The notes: generated from the sequence alone by a model not told the origin. A stretch of 64,000 bases of DNA from Enoplosus armatus (GCF_043641665.1 NC_092183.1:10600501-10664500); one strand, 5' to 3'; positions 25,946-38,547 are shown, counted from the first letter of the stretch. Numbers and translations are program-made.

Positions 25946-25990
<45 letters not shown>
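25946..25990. repeat. (CA)n microsatellite in intron 2
   Basis: About 22 uninterrupted AC units. Confidence 0.95.
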
Positions 25991-25992
<2 letters not shown>

Positions 25993-26230
25993 TTTACATT
26001 TGCCAAACTAGACTCAATTAAGTTTGTGTTTATCAGTTCACTACAAACCGGATTAAACCTCTATAGAAGGAATAACATTCCAGCGTGTTGTGTTAAACTT
26101 TACGAGTTGATGAAAAGTGCAGGCTAGCTGGTGAGGGATTTAGTGTGGGGAAACATTGCGCCTCTGGTACTGTACACAGACTTACAGCGCTGTTTTCTCA
26201 AGCTTTCTCAAATTTAGCTTGTTACCCATG

Positions 26231-26231
<1 letters not shown>

Positions 26232-26284
<53 letters not shown>
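26232..26284. repeat. (TG)n microsatellite in intron 2
   Basis: About 26 units, 242 bp from the preceding CA array in opposite dinucleotide sense. Confidence 0.95.
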
Positions 26285-26287
<3 letters not shown>

Positions 26288-26439
26288 CTCTCAAAGCGAA
26301 CGCACTCCCATTCACAAACGACATCCTGAGATGCCTCCAAGCTCTCTGTTTACATTTTGCATTCTTTCAGGCGCTCTTATTCAAAAACCAGAGCCCTGCG
26401 AATGACCGACCACAGGAGACTGTGGAGAGTATTACCCTC

Positions 26440-26466
26440 CCCCCTCAAACTCCTCAAACTCCTCAA

Positions 26467-26503
<37 letters not shown>

Positions 26504-26790
26504 CCCCCCCCATCCCTTTCTTTTCCTCTCTGCCAGAAAGGTCTCTCTCTTTACCCGAGCCTCCTCCCCCCTCCTACCTCCCCTCCACCTCCACCACCAC
26601 TCCCCCGTCCCTGGCTGGAGAGAGTGGCCTCAGAATGCCAGATGTATTACAGAGTGAGCCACGGCAATGTAAACACTCAGCCCTGCCATGAGAGCAGGGT
26701 GGTCTGGCCTCCCTCCTTCCCTTCCCTCCCCTCCCCTCCTATCCCTCCCTCCCTCTTCCCCTTTCCTCTCTTCCCTCCCTCACAGCGCTG
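26440..26790. repeat. pyrimidine-rich (C/T) low-complexity stretch with (CT)n and poly-C
   Basis: (CT)15 at 26470-26500 followed by 11 C residues, then CTCC-type blocks at 26560-26610 and 26700-26785. The purine strand could form triplex or G-rich structures. Confidence 0.85.
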
Positions 26791-27533
26791 ACTGCCAGAG
26801 GGGTGGAGAAAGTACAAAACAGCAGAGGGAGAGACAGTTTGTGTGTGTGTGTTGGGGGGAAACGGAGTGAGGAAAGTAGCAGGAGTATAGTAGCGGTAGT
26901 GTGTTTGTGTTTTGGCTGCAGTGCCTACCGTACACCAGGAGAGAGATTGGGGTGTGGACTGATGCTTTTCAGACTGCAGCACAGAGAATTTTTCATGCAA
27001 ACATACTATAAACATCTCCAAATTATGTGTGCCGTTGGAATTTTTTTAGCCCCTCTCGCACACATGGGTTACGTACGTAGCAGTATAGTTCATTGCAATT
27101 CCTACAGCACAACGTCATAGAAATCTGGCAGCAACAGCAAATTACACAAGTACCACACATGCACACGCAAGGCATAGAGATACAGAGATATAAAACATTT
27201 CCTCTCTCAGATGATTGAAAGGTTTGGGGCTCCAGATTGAGTCAGTATGCGTCAGAGTGAAATCGTCTCCTGTGTAGAGACCGCCCTGCAAGTCTGACTG
27301 AAGCTTTAGGACATAGGGAACACTGTTGTGTTATTAAGTGCAGCGAGGCCACTTTTTTCTGTCATTGTCTCCCTGGTTTCTGTTTGGACTGTTTCTGTTT
27401 CTGTTTACATCTGACATCTTTGTCCAGGGCTACTCACAGCTAGTGTAGAACGGTAGTTTTGTGCACATCCCATCCTATATTTAGGCCAGATGCAGGATAA
27501 CAAATTCAGTATATGGAAAAAAGATGAACATCT

Positions 27534-27670
27534 GCATACTGGATTAAAGCTCGCAAAACTTTATTGAATGAAAAAAGGCAATGTTTCAACCCTACTGGGT
27601 CTTCATCAGGCAAAATGCCCAAAAAGGTTGCCTTTTTCAGTCCAAGTTTAAACCTTTGAATCCAGTATGC
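27534..27670. repeat. short MITE-like repeat with 12-bp perfect inverted ends
   Basis: GCATACTGGATT at 27534-27545 is perfectly inverted as AATCCAGTATGC at 27659-27670. Inside are CTTTATTGAATG and CCTACTGGGTCTTCATCAGG, which I recognise from dispersed fish repeats (GATGAAGACCCAGTAGGG on the other strand). The 137-bp length fits a non-autonomous element. Superfamily unknown. Confidence 0.6.
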
Positions 27671-28334
27671 TGATAAAAGTTTCCTGCACACAATTAGTGC
27701 AGAAGTAGATCGAGCTTCGGTATCGCCTGGTCAGATTCTTATGCTTGCTTCAGTATTTTTTATTTAAAGCTGCTCTTACCAATATTTTTATAGTAACAAT
27801 GGATCAAATGTCTGTGTGTAATGTAAAAGGCGTTCCTCAAGGTGACAAACTCACAGAGAAGAATCACCCAACTCTGCAATTCGACTTAGCTCTACAAAGA
27901 GTTTTAGCATCTTTCAGCTCTTTGTTTTGATTTTCCAGCGCGCAACTTTACTGTTTTGGTTCACTCGCACCGCAGTGCAGCAGCAAGCTCTGATAAAACC
28001 CACTGTATGCTGCCTGCCCAGCACCAAACAGCAGTCAGACAATGTTAGCGACTATCTGGTGAACATTACTGCACATTGGTGGAGAGTAAAACAGAACTTA
28101 AAGGAGAGTGAATATTGGACTTACATCATCATATCGGCAAATAAACAACAAATAAGCAACAAACTTAATGCAATTTAATGCAGGTGTGACACTGATGCAG
28201 TGAGCCATTCAGGATATTTTGTTAAATTAAAAACAGTGTATATTCCCTAAACTAAGGTATCAAATAAAGTATTTTCTTGTTACCGGCACCAAAACCTATG
28301 TGTCGAATTGGAACCAATATTGATCATTTTCAGA

Positions 28335-28560
28335 ATCAAAATCAGAATCAGAAATACTTTATTGATCCCCGGGGGGAAATTATACAGGACCGGTGCTCCC
28401 ATTCAAGAGTAGAAAGTAGCATGAATTTAGAAATAAGAGTATGTACAAAAATAAAATATAAAAAATAAGAAATAGAAAATAAAAAATATACACATTTACA
28501 ATATTTAAGCGAAAAATAAATGTAAAAAATATATACAATAACAATGTATATGTCTGTATA
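28335..28560 (+). repeat. dispersed teleost retroelement tail (AGAAATACTTTATTGATCCC type)
   Basis: CAGAATCAGAAATACTTTAT followed by TGATCCCCGGGGGGAAAT, AGTAGAAAGTAGCA, and an A-rich tail of TAAAATATAAAAAATAAGAA type. This motif is extremely common in percomorph genomes. Confidence 0.7.
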
Positions 28561-30916
28561 TGTATGTATTTCACTGGTATTTTCAAATTATAAGCCCTGT
28601 GACCATAAAATTGCAAGTGCAAAGGTAACCATAGAAGGTGTAACGCAAGAATGAATTAACAGGAAAAGAAATACAGTTTCTTTTTGTCTTTCTTTTTTTC
28701 TTCCATTCACGCTCTCTCCGTTTCTGTCTCTGTGTCTTCTATTCCACACTTAGGAATGTGTGATTTTGGGATACCTGGAATCATGGGCCATCTTTCCAGG
28801 AAATGACAGAGAGATGGCTGGTTGAGATTGGCTGCTTGGGCTCATGTCACGGTCTGTTATGGCTGGGCTGTGGGCCAATCAGAGGGCAGTAAATGCAGCC
28901 GGGGGAGATCGCTCACCTGGCTTGCATTGGACAGGGGATATAGGATGAGAGTGTTTTCTTTTCCTAACAGAGCTGGAGTTGATGGAAGAGTTGTCATAAG
29001 ATTTTAATTGTTTCTAATTCATTTCAATGTTACTTAACAAAAGAGTGTACTATCTCTTTTTTAGATCTTCTACATCACTTACAATGGCATTAGTATCAAA
29101 TTTCAAATGTCCTCTTGGTTGCACACATCAATTAATACATCACTTGCCAGATGTCTTGGATATTTTTAATTGAACCACAACCACTGCACAAATGCACGCA
29201 CATGCTACAAACACAGACTTTCTGTCAGCGTTTTCTTCCCCTACTACTCTTTCCACTGCTCTGTGAATCCATTGGCATTGAATAGGATTTTTTTTTCGGG
29301 GTGGAGGTGGGGGGTTGGGAGGGGAGAGTGGGACCTGAATGAAGGCAGCAACGTGGAAGAATCTGCCCATTGAGGAGTGTGTGAATGTACACCTCGGGCC
29401 CAGGGGAAGCTGCATTGGGAGCCAGCCGACTGCTAAATACACCCATTTTAGGGGCTGCAGGGGCCGGACAGGTGATTAGCATAATCAGGGGCGAGGGGAG
29501 CCATACATATGGTAATGTTGGAGCTGGGGGGTGAGGGTTGGTGGTATGGGGGGTTTAGAGAGAGAGGGGGTGGGGGGTGGTGTAGGGGTTGGCAGCTGGG
29601 GTGTCACATTAGTGTCAGGGGTCGGGGTGCTTGGGGGTGTGTAACTCCATGAGGAGACACTCAGCTACAGCTGCACGTCAGAGCACTTCCACTCTCTGTT
29701 TCGTGTCTTTTCTGCCATCATCTCACTTTTTTCCTCTTCTTTCGTAGTCACCCACTCTCTACCTTGCTCGTTTTACCCTTCCTCTGTGTGGCAGCCCCCT
29801 CCTCTTTGAAAGCTGAAAGGAGAGAGAGTGAGGGGGTGAGGGCAAGAGAGTGAGGGGGGCTCACCATGGGTCAGATAGGGTCTCGGCTCTCAGTGAGGCC
29901 TTTCATCACATATTTGTGGCTGTGTGCACACCTGCATTGCAGAGCCCACTTTCAAAACTACCATTACTGCTTTGTGTACTGCTGTGTATTCTGCTACCAC
30001 AATGACTACAACTTTTACTGCTTGTACTCCTACAACTGCTGCTACAACCAAGAGAGAATGAGAGTACCCCTTAAACTCAGTTAAAAACAATGGCCTCTTT
30101 TAAAAAGAATCTCAAATCTGTCGCATGACTTCATATATGTATATATCAGCAAAACCGCATTCAATGGTGAAACATCTTCAGCACTAAAAGGGGACTAAGG
30201 TAGAATCAAGGTACATTTACAAAAGGTGGACATGACAATGGACCAGTGACTTAATTTGATTTGGGTAAGAACACTGACAAAGATGATGGTCTGATAGAAA
30301 AGACCAGTTGTTGTAGAAGAAAAGAATAGTGGCTGTGAATGGTGAACTCACACTTGTGCTCCTCTATTAAAGCAATCCGGCACACACTAAAAGGCTATTA
30401 TTCTGATTCCAGAAAAGAGGAAAGTTAAGTAAAGTCATGAGACACACTTTGTGAACAATTCAAGCCGATTTGTTTCTTTTAAAAGGGGGCACATTGAATT
30501 TTGTTATTTGCGATAATTAGAAGTGATGCACACATCTCATCTTCACAATATGATCGCGTGGCAGAGACTTGTTGACATTTACCCAGAGGTTTGAGTGGGT
30601 CAATCAAGATGTAGCAGCAATAACACGAAGCAGCAGATATTTACTTGGCGGGAAAATGCAAGAAACAAAGCGAGTGTCAAGTGAGGGACAGACTCAGAGT
30701 GACAGCAGATGGCAGAAGGTAGAAGCAGACGAACGGCGGAGGAAGGCAACAGGTGGGTTCTTCTCAGTGATCAAAGCTCTGTCAGGTGATTGGCAGTAGC
30801 AGCTGAGGAGGAGGAGAAAAGAGGAGGTGGTGATGTAAGGTGGGGGGTTACTGTGGGAAAAACTCTACCTGAATGGACTGACCGGCAGCAGGGATCTAGC
30901 AAGGTCAAAGAACGAT

Positions 30917-31036
30917 GCAACAAGGATTTGTAATAACACAAATGCATTTATAGTATATCTTCTATACATTCTTCTTTAATTTCTAAAGCTCTTGAGGAAC
31001 TTGAACACCAGTCCTAGTATAAGCAGCTGTGTCTTA
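30917..31036 (+). repeat. diverged tandem duplication in intron 2, copy A
   Basis: 120 bp from GCAACAAGGATTTGTAATAA to AGCAGCTGTGTCTTA. It aligns with copy B at 31100-31219 over its full length at roughly 70-75% identity. Shared words are AAATGCAT, CTAAAGCTCTT, CAGTC and ATAAGCAGCTGTGTCT. Confidence 0.75.
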
Positions 31037-31099
31037 AGGTTTCCTGGATATCTGATTTTCACGATCCAAGGTCAAGTGATGTATGTATGAGATAATCAT

Positions 31100-31219
31100 G
31101 CAACTTGGATTTATACTAAAGCAAAATGCATCTATCGTATGCCTTCTGGATGTTTGTCTTCCATTGCTAAAGCTCTTAAGTAACTTAAAAATCAGTCTTA
31201 GCATAAGCAGCTGTGTCTA
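31100..31219 (+). repeat. diverged tandem duplication in intron 2, copy B
   Basis: 120 bp from GCAACTTGGATTTATACTAA to AGCAGCTGTGTCTA, offset 183 bp from copy A. It is not a simple repeat and resembles no transposon I know. Confidence 0.75.
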
Positions 31220-32554
31220 ATTTTCTATATGAAGCCCTTTGTTTCAGATGATCCTGTACATGGAGATGATGACATTTCTTTCCATGCCTGTTGCGTAAAT
31301 TTGATGCATGTTTTGTCTATAATATATGATAAATATATCTGAAAAAAACAAACATCTGCATCAAAGTCACCTGCTATGTTCAAGTAGCTTCCTTGAAGTA
31401 GCTTTTGGCTGTTTTTCTAGTTTTTTTTCAGCTGTGTTGTCCTCTTTATTCCTCTGGCGGTATAGGGGGCTCAGGGTATGGGAGGTCGCTGTAGACTTGG
31501 TGGCAGAGAGATGACCTGGTTTTGGGGGGCTTCCTCATCACCACAGGGGGTCCCTGCTGAGAGGGGGCCTAATCCAGCTAATCCTTTCTCTGCACACACA
31601 CACAAGCACACACACAAAGATGTGTTTAGCTTCATGCACGTACATACAGTATATCCACATATGCGTGCATGAGGTCTTGCACATAAATTACTCCTTTAGC
31701 ATCTTATAGAAAGGAGAGATATTTTTATCAGGGGCTGCAAACTTATTCTAGATCAGCTAAAGGGAGGGAGGAGGGAAACATTTTCATTATTTATCAATAA
31801 ATGTACGAATATGTTCAGCTATAGATACGCTGGCATTACTGTTTCAGTTGGTGGGAGGAGTAATGTTTGTACGTACAGTATGAGCATGGTGTGTATGTGT
31901 GTGTTTCAATACCAGCATCACGCTGTAGGAGTTTTGCCGCCGGTGGTGCGTGTTTTCCTTGAAAGTGCGAGATGCTTCCGTTGTCAGGCGTAAGAGATGT
32001 GCAGGGGGTGGGGCCATGCTGTTGTGTGTTGCATGGAAAAGAGAGAAAGTTGGCGAGGGGAAAGGGGGGTGGGCTGGCTTTGACAGAGGGGCTGGGCTGA
32101 TTGCCATCATGATCTGGCCAATCACAGAGTAGAGCTGAATAGAGCAAAGAGAGAGAAAATGAGAGTGTAAAGAGGAGGGGGGGCTCAGGACTGAAAGGAG
32201 GGAGGGGGTTGATGTCAGTTCCTTAGAAACCTACTTTCTCTCCCTTCGCCCCCACCGCCCCCCGTTTCCCTACTTTGAGAATAGGGGGGACCAGGGGTTA
32301 ATGTTATGCAACACACTGAATACCCGCACTGAGCGCTCCAATACAGTGACACACATAGGCCTGCGTCTCCTTCTTCTCTTCTCTTCTGTGTAGGTCTATT
32401 TCTGAGAAGTTTTAGAAGTGTTGTTGATCATTCACCAAGCATTAGTAACGCTTACACACATATACAGATATAACACACATACACAGGTGGCAGCACACAT
32501 TAACTCCTCTCAGGTGTGTGGAATAAGAGACAGCTGGTAGAGGGCAGTGCTGAC

Positions 32555-33060
32555 ATGATTGGTCAAATAATTGGTTTTGGACTGCACTGAATTTACAACT
32601 ATTAACCTGCAGATTATTTTCTTGCCTAATTGGTTAATTGTTTGGTCTACAAAATGTCAGAAAATAATGATAAATGCCCATCACAAGTTGCCAGTTGCGA
32701 AAGTTGACATATTCAAATTGCTTGTTTTCCAAAATCCAGAATGCTCAGTTCATTTTCACAGAAGACTAAGAAAACCAGCAAGAGTTCACATTTGAGAAAC
32801 TGGAATTAGTGACATTTTGGAATTCATAATTAAAGAATGACTTAAACAATTGACCAGTTATCTTTTGCGTCAATCAACTAATCGATTAATAGATTAGGTG
32901 TTTCATCTGTAAATCGGTCTGTCAATTGATGACAGTTTGAAAATTTAATTAATTACAAGTTTGGTAATTGATATCATTTAAGTCGTTTATTATGTAAAAA
33001 TGCCAAATATTTTCTGGTTACAACTCTCCAAATGTGGGAATTTCTTGTTTTTTTATCAGT
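32555..33060. repeat. two adjoining copies of the CTGCAACTAAC-type teleost repeat, opposite orientations
   Basis: 32555-32905 reads forward (TGTTTGGTCTACAAAATGTC, ATGCCCATCACA, CACATTTGAGAAACTGGAA, CTAATCGATTAAT). 32915-33060 reads reverse (TTAATTACAAGTTTGGTAAT, AAAAATGCCAAATATTTTCT, CTCCAAATGTGGGAATTTCT). Probably nested or head-to-head insertions. Confidence 0.65.
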
Positions 33061-34126
33061 CACGTTGAGCATGTTTAAGGCTTACTTTGGGCAGCCGATA
33101 ACCAAATAAATGTTGAGTAATCAACAATCAAAGTAAATTTGTTGAAAGAGAAGAGAGCGATGCAGAAAGGATAGAATAAGGAGGAGAAAGGAAGTGAGTG
33201 AGAAACGGAGCCGGTATGGGGAGCATTTGAAAGTCAGTGACACTTCGTTTTAGGTCACAACAGCTGAGCCTGGAGCGGGACACCTTCAAGATATCAACAC
33301 ATGCTGGGGTCAACCAGTTTTTTGAGGAAAATGAATATGGGAATATGTGTCATTGAAGAAACACAGCTGTGTGTACACACTCACGCACATGCTCGCACGA
33401 ACGCCAGTGCACACAAACACACTCGCACACATTTTCTTGGTCCAGCTGGGGTGTTAATTTCACCCCGAGGCTGTGTGAGTGTTGACCCCAAAACGCTGTA
33501 ACCTCGTGAAGTGTGGAATTCTCTGAGCCCGAGGCCGTGATGTGCTGTTTCCTGTAGAGAGAGAGTACATTCCTTTGACTTGTCCCATTCCTCGCTGCTT
33601 GCTGTAAAGTCGAGGTCTTTGGGTGGCAGTCCAAAACTTGGAATTTGTTCAAAACAGGCAGTGAGTTCTTTCCAAGCTCGTCCCTCCCATCTTTTTTAAT
33701 CAGACCTTTCTTCATCCCCTTGCACATGTGGAAACTGAAAATGGATGCGCCTCTTTCTCCATACCTGTGTTCCCATTTTTCCCCTTGGCAGTTCAACCAA
33801 GCCTCGGGCTAGCTTTGCCTTTGAGCGTTGAGCGCACCAGACAAGTCGACTTGTTAGTGTGCTGTCAGTGTGCGTAGGGTCCAAATCAGTTCCATGAGTG
33901 CTCTTTTGAAGGGAGTGCTGGTGTAACGTAGCCGTGTAGCTGGCCTAGCGGTGGAAAGCATGTCGCTCCAGTTAGCCTAGGCCTGCTATTAATGATGAGT
34001 ATTATAAACATGCCTTCAGACAGGATCAGATGGGAATGCTGTTTGGGTCCAGAAAAAAAGAAATCAAGTGTGTTTTCCTAATTCCCCAAGACATGGCCCC
34101 CTCCCTCCCTGCTCCATTGGTCTGAC

Positions 34127-34135
34127 TGGGTGGTC
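34127..34135 (-). promoter_or_regulatory. perfect GLI-binding site in intron 2
   Basis: TGGGTGGTC on the plus strand, exact reverse complement of the GLI consensus, 1.7 kb before exon 3. The surrounding 300 bp is non-repetitive. It could mark an intronic Hedgehog-responsive enhancer, but a single 9-mer can occur by chance. Confidence 0.45.
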
Positions 34136-34484
34136 CAGCTCAGCAGAACAGGCATGCTTATGTTCAACTTTAATGCCATTACAATGGGCTGAAAATATTC
34201 AATCTATGCCTGCTGTTGCACGAATCGAGCGGAATTGTTAAATTGGATTAGGGCATAATAAAATGTTACAGATTTTTCACACAGTCGGCTCTCTCACTGT
34301 GCATTTTTCATGTTGTCTGTGTGTGTGTATGTGTGTGTGTGTGTGTGTGTTTGAGCAAGTGAAAGAAGATGACTATAAATTGCCCAAGCTTTCACTGAGC
34401 GTTCAGTCACTGATGATGGAAGGGCTCAAATCCTCTGCTCGTAAATCAGACACAGATACAGTGAACCGGAGGATTCACATGGAG

Positions 34485-34489
<5 letters not shown>

Positions 34490-34527
<38 letters not shown>
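34490..34527. repeat. (CA)n microsatellite in intron 2
   Basis: About 18 uninterrupted AC units. A (TG)n tract at 34320-34350 lies 140 bp upstream in opposite sense, so the pair could form a long hairpin. Confidence 0.95.
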
Positions 34528-34531
<4 letters not shown>

Positions 34532-35185
34532 TCTCAGGCTGAATTGAGTATGAAACATGCTTAAAGAAAACATGTACTTTTATATAGCATTAAAATTTGC
34601 AGGCCATTTTCTGTTATCAATTTGTTTGATCTTTCATTTGAGTAAATATTTGAGACTGTGCCCATGCTTGCACGACTGCAATTGCTTGCATTTGTTCGTG
34701 TGTGTGTTTGTGAGAGAGACTTTGCCAGACTTGCCTTGGCTGCATTGGGGTGGAGCAGGGCAGCTAAAGGGCCTGAAAGGCTGCTTTTGTAGCTCGGGCT
34801 AGCTGAGAGCTCAGAGCGCACGCACAGGGCTTAGTCCCACCACGATACTGGGAGCAAAGCCTGGAAGAGAGCCTCTCTCTCTTTATCAAACACACACATA
34901 TGCAGTCAACGTGGTCTGGCGCTGCAGACTTGTTAGCAAATTTGAGTAGAAACATTGAGCTGTTTTGTGAAATGCGGATTTGTTGGAGTGATGTTACTCC
35001 TCTGGATTCAGAAGAGTTGGGATGTTTGGCATTGTAGTGGTACAAGCTCACTGTAAGCAAAGTGCTTTTGTTTAAGATACAAGTCCGATAATATCGTAGC
35101 CAGGCTGAGCTGTCTTTGGGTTTGCTTTGCAGAAAGAACAGAGGATCACTTCTTGAGTCACAGATGTTTTAGCACATGATGCTAC

Positions 35186-35187
<2 letters not shown>

Positions 35188-35224
<37 letters not shown>
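35188..35224. repeat. (TG)n microsatellite in intron 2
   Basis: About 18 uninterrupted units. Confidence 0.95.
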
Positions 35225-35225
<1 letters not shown>

Positions 35226-35829
35226 TACGCCTGTGTTCAGGCTGTTTCACCTTCTGTCAGTGTGGGAAAGATATTTATTCCTGCAATATGGTGTGTTCAG
35301 GGCTCATTATTTTCAGTTTATAATAAAGAAAAATCCATATTGATATTTTACGTTAGAAAGGCTGACATTTGTATTTGTTGTATGGATTTCATGGTAGTAT
35401 GATGTTGCCTAGGCAAGTGTACTCCTGCATCAAAGCTGTCTCGGCTAAACTAAAATAAATGTAGTTTTTAAAGCACATATTCAAGGCCAGTACAATGCAG
35501 TTAAATCATTTCTTGATTTTACTTTTATCTTTAGATAGACCTTTTTTCTCTTTTTATCACTAATCCGTTACTCCGTTTACTGCAAAATGTGGTAGTCAGT
35601 TTCTTCTTGCAGCAGAAACACAACTTTTGGGTGCATGAGGACATGAAAAGTTAAAATCAGTTTATACCTCCTATAGTGGTGTTTTTGGGGTGCTAAAGCT
35701 GAAAATGATGAGCCTTAAATGTACTAAATAATAATCGAATTGACCCAATACAACTGCATACAATAAGAGTGTGTTTGCACAGAAGATATAGATATGCAAG
35801 TTTAAACACATTCACTCTTCTTTGTCTAG

Positions 35830-36019
35830 TTGGTGGGCGTGTGAACCAGGAACTGAGGTACACGCGACAGAAGATAGGCGAGGAGGCCATGTTTAACCCT
35901 CAGCTAATGATCCAGACGCCGCGGGAGGAGGGAGCCAATGTTCTAACGGTGGAGGCGCTCCTTCAGCACCTGGAGTCAGCTATAAGAGCCAGCAGAGTTC
36001 ATGTTTACCTTTATAACAG
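35830..36019 (+). CDS. ptch1: ptch1 exon 3, residues 122-184 (extracellular domain 1)
   Basis: 190 nt after acceptor TTTGTCTAG, ending AG before donor GTAACT. It encodes [20 protein letters not shown], then [19 protein letters not shown] and the [18 protein letters not shown] helix. This is the first part of the large ligand-binding and sterol-binding extracellular domain 1. Phase 1 in, phase 2 out, as in other vertebrate patched genes. Confidence 0.98.
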
Positions 36020-36405
36020 GTAACTCACTGTTCCATGTCTGCCTGTGTTCCGGTCTTGACTCTTGTCTGTCTGTGTTTAAGGATCATATTTCCCAATTCT
36101 GGGCAATTCAAGTCAATGTTATTTCCCCAAAATAATAAATCACATTTTTTTTTGTCTCAAAGGGCAATATAATACAGTCAAATAACAATAGCCCTGCAAC
36201 AAATATATGAAGCACATAATGGCAGCTGTGGTTGGAAAAAGGTAGTTTCTGGTGTTGCTGTACTGGATTGTATTGCTCTTTATGACCAGCTATGTCTGAT
36301 ATTTTGTCCATCATATCTCTGTCCATGTATACAGTATATGCAGAAATACAGCATGCCTGTATCTAGCAGCACTTCATAATGAAACTCTTTTGTTCTCCTT
36401 TTCAG

Positions 36406-36475
36406 ACAATGGAAATTAGAACACTTATGCTACAAATCAGGAGAACTAGTCACAGAAACTCCTTTTATGGATCAG
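36406..36475 (+). CDS. ptch1: ptch1 exon 4, residues 185-208
   Basis: A 70-nt exon between TTTTCAG and GTAAGA. It encodes [18 protein letters not shown] followed by PFMDQ in extracellular domain 1. The cysteine in HLCYKSG is a conserved family cysteine. It ends on a complete codon. Confidence 0.97.
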
Positions 36476-36658
36476 GTAAGATGCAAAATGATTCAGTATG
36501 ACCATGTATTTATTTGTATTTTAACTTTTACTCTCTGGATCATATTGAAATGTTACCAGTGCAATCTGTATCCTTTTTTTTGTCTCTGATGCCTTTTTCT
36601 ATACACACTTCCTGTTGTCAATGTGTGTCAATCCTGCTGTGTGTGTTTGTCCAATTAG

Positions 36659-36750
36659 ATCATAGAAAAGCTACATCCCTGCCTCATCATCACCCCTTTG
36701 GACTGTTTCTGGGAGGGAGCCAAGCTCCAGTCTGGAATGGTCTATCTCCC
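36659..36750 (+). CDS. ptch1: ptch1 exon 5, residues 209-238
   Basis: 92 nt between CCAATTAG and GTAAGT. It encodes [18 protein letters not shown], then [13 protein letters not shown]. The [12 protein letters not shown] motif is a signature of extracellular domain 1 in Patched proteins. It leaves two bases (CC) to be completed by exon 6. Confidence 0.97.
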
Positions 36751-38203
36751 GTAAGTACACAAAACTCTTTTTATTAGACAGAATCTGTATTTTATGATGT
36801 GTCAGTACAATCACAACATGCCAACACAGCATATCATTAGATTGACCAATCTCTCTCTCAAGCATACGGTCAAATGATCAAATGCTATTTAAAAACAATC
36901 CTAATTGAGCACACATTGGGCTTTCCTCACTGTGAGGCCAATTGGCACACTGATTAAAATGATGTTTGGGGACCTTGAACGCTGAGCTCATGAGTGCTAG
37001 TTATGGAATTAGTGTATATGGTAACAGTATTTGTTTTCAAGACAGAGAAAGCGAGAAGGAAGGAGCTCTGGATCTCTGGAGCTTGTTTTTACCCTTTTAG
37101 TAGAGGCTGCCCAAACACGCTCAACCCATCCAAAGAGACACCACAGAGGAACAAGAGTGTGTGTCCGTGTGTGTGTGTGTGTGTGTGTCCTGAGCTCGTC
37201 CCCTCTGAAGGCTCTATTGTAGTGGTTGCTGGCATGCGTATCGCTGGCGATAGTTTCTCTCCGGCCCTGGGCCTCACACCATTGTCTGGCCCTTCTGTTG
37301 CTAATGGCCTGCTGCTACAGTAATACTCAGCAGACCTTTACCTCTGCATGTGTGTGTGTATGCACATAGTGTGTGCCATTGCCATCAGCGCATACATGTG
37401 TTTTGTCGATGTGTGAAAGTGTATCAGCTTGAGTCTGTGTCATCAGAGTATGTGAATGTGTGTGTGTGTGTTGCCCGCTGGTCTCAGATGGTAAATAAGG
37501 TTTTTACTATGTTCTGGTTGGGAGGCTGGGAATAATAACCCAAGCCTGGTTAAGCACATACAATGTAGTCTGAATGACAGAGAGAGAGAGATTCAGAGAA
37601 AGAGGGATTGGAATGTGTGAGGCATAGAGAGACAAGGACTGGTTTGGAGCAGGAATTCAGCACTGTGCCATTGCATGATGGAAATTGGTCTCCATTTATT
37701 GTGTTCTGTCACCTAGCAAGGAAAAGAGGTTATTTTCTGCTCTCAAAAATGTGACTGTTCTGTAAGGTAGAAATTGGAGATAATTACACCCAAACATCTG
37801 ACAAATGCAACCAATCTAATCAGCCAAGGAGCTGTACTTGCCTATGAACAGAAACACAACCAGTAAACCAGATTACTTAAACCACTTTATTTGGAGGTAA
37901 ACGTGAGCACAACCAAAATGTTGGTGATAATCCATGGTTAGTATGGTAGGTAAAAGTTGAACCAGCAAGTGATAGATGATTACAATGGACATGTTGGTTT
38001 GCTTTGGTTTTCTGTTTCAAATAAGTTTGGCAAAGATAACTTTGTGAGTACGATCTTGTTATTACCAATAGGAAGGATGGCCAAAAGTACAAATAATAAA
38101 CTTTTTCTCAAAATAAATAAAAAAATTGTCCAGAAACACAGCACCTTAAAACATGGTTAAAGTCTCGGTTAAACAGTATTCCCGCTTATTTTTAACTTTG
38201 CAG
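36751..38203 (+). other. ptch1: ptch1 intron 5 (1453 bp)
   Basis: GTAAGT to TTTGCAG. It contains a short (GT)n at 37167-37188 and no other recognisable feature. Introns 3 (36020-36405), 4 (36476-36658) and 6 (38403-38547) are short and plain. Confidence 0.85.
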
Positions 38204-38402
38204 AGGTAAAGACCCTCTGCAGTGGACCAACTTTGACCCTAAGGACTTCCTTGAGGACTTGCGAAGGGCAAACTTCCCTGTGGAAGGCTTTGAGGACATG
38301 TTGGAAAAGGCAGACGTTGGACACGGCTACATGGATAGACCCTGTCTGAACCCTGCTGACCCCGACTGCCCCCTCACCGCGCCCAATAAGAACTCAACTA
38401 AG
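38204..38402 (+). CDS. ptch1: ptch1 exon 6, residues 239-305
   Basis: 199 nt between TTTGCAG and GTAGGC. It encodes [15 protein letters not shown], a variable helix, then [19 protein letters not shown] and the potential N-glycosylation motif NKNST. This is extracellular domain 1. The first six codons include an internal GGTAAA that mimics a donor, but the acceptor and the frame are clear. Confidence 0.97.
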
Positions 38403-38547
38403 GTAGGCGCACATGTAGACTCGAGCTTTTGGCTCTGAATATCTGTATATACTTGCAACATTTATACGTTTTGGTAAAACGTAAAATCTTTAGTCCGAGA
38501 CTAGCTGCTGACAGTTATTTTCTCACCTGTTGCTTTTATTGCGCCAG

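Noticed and set aside
26233..26691. 150-codon frames over the TG/CT-rich region of intron 2
   Set aside because: They translate as poly-Cys/Val, Ser/Leu and Pro, which is the signature of simple repeats.
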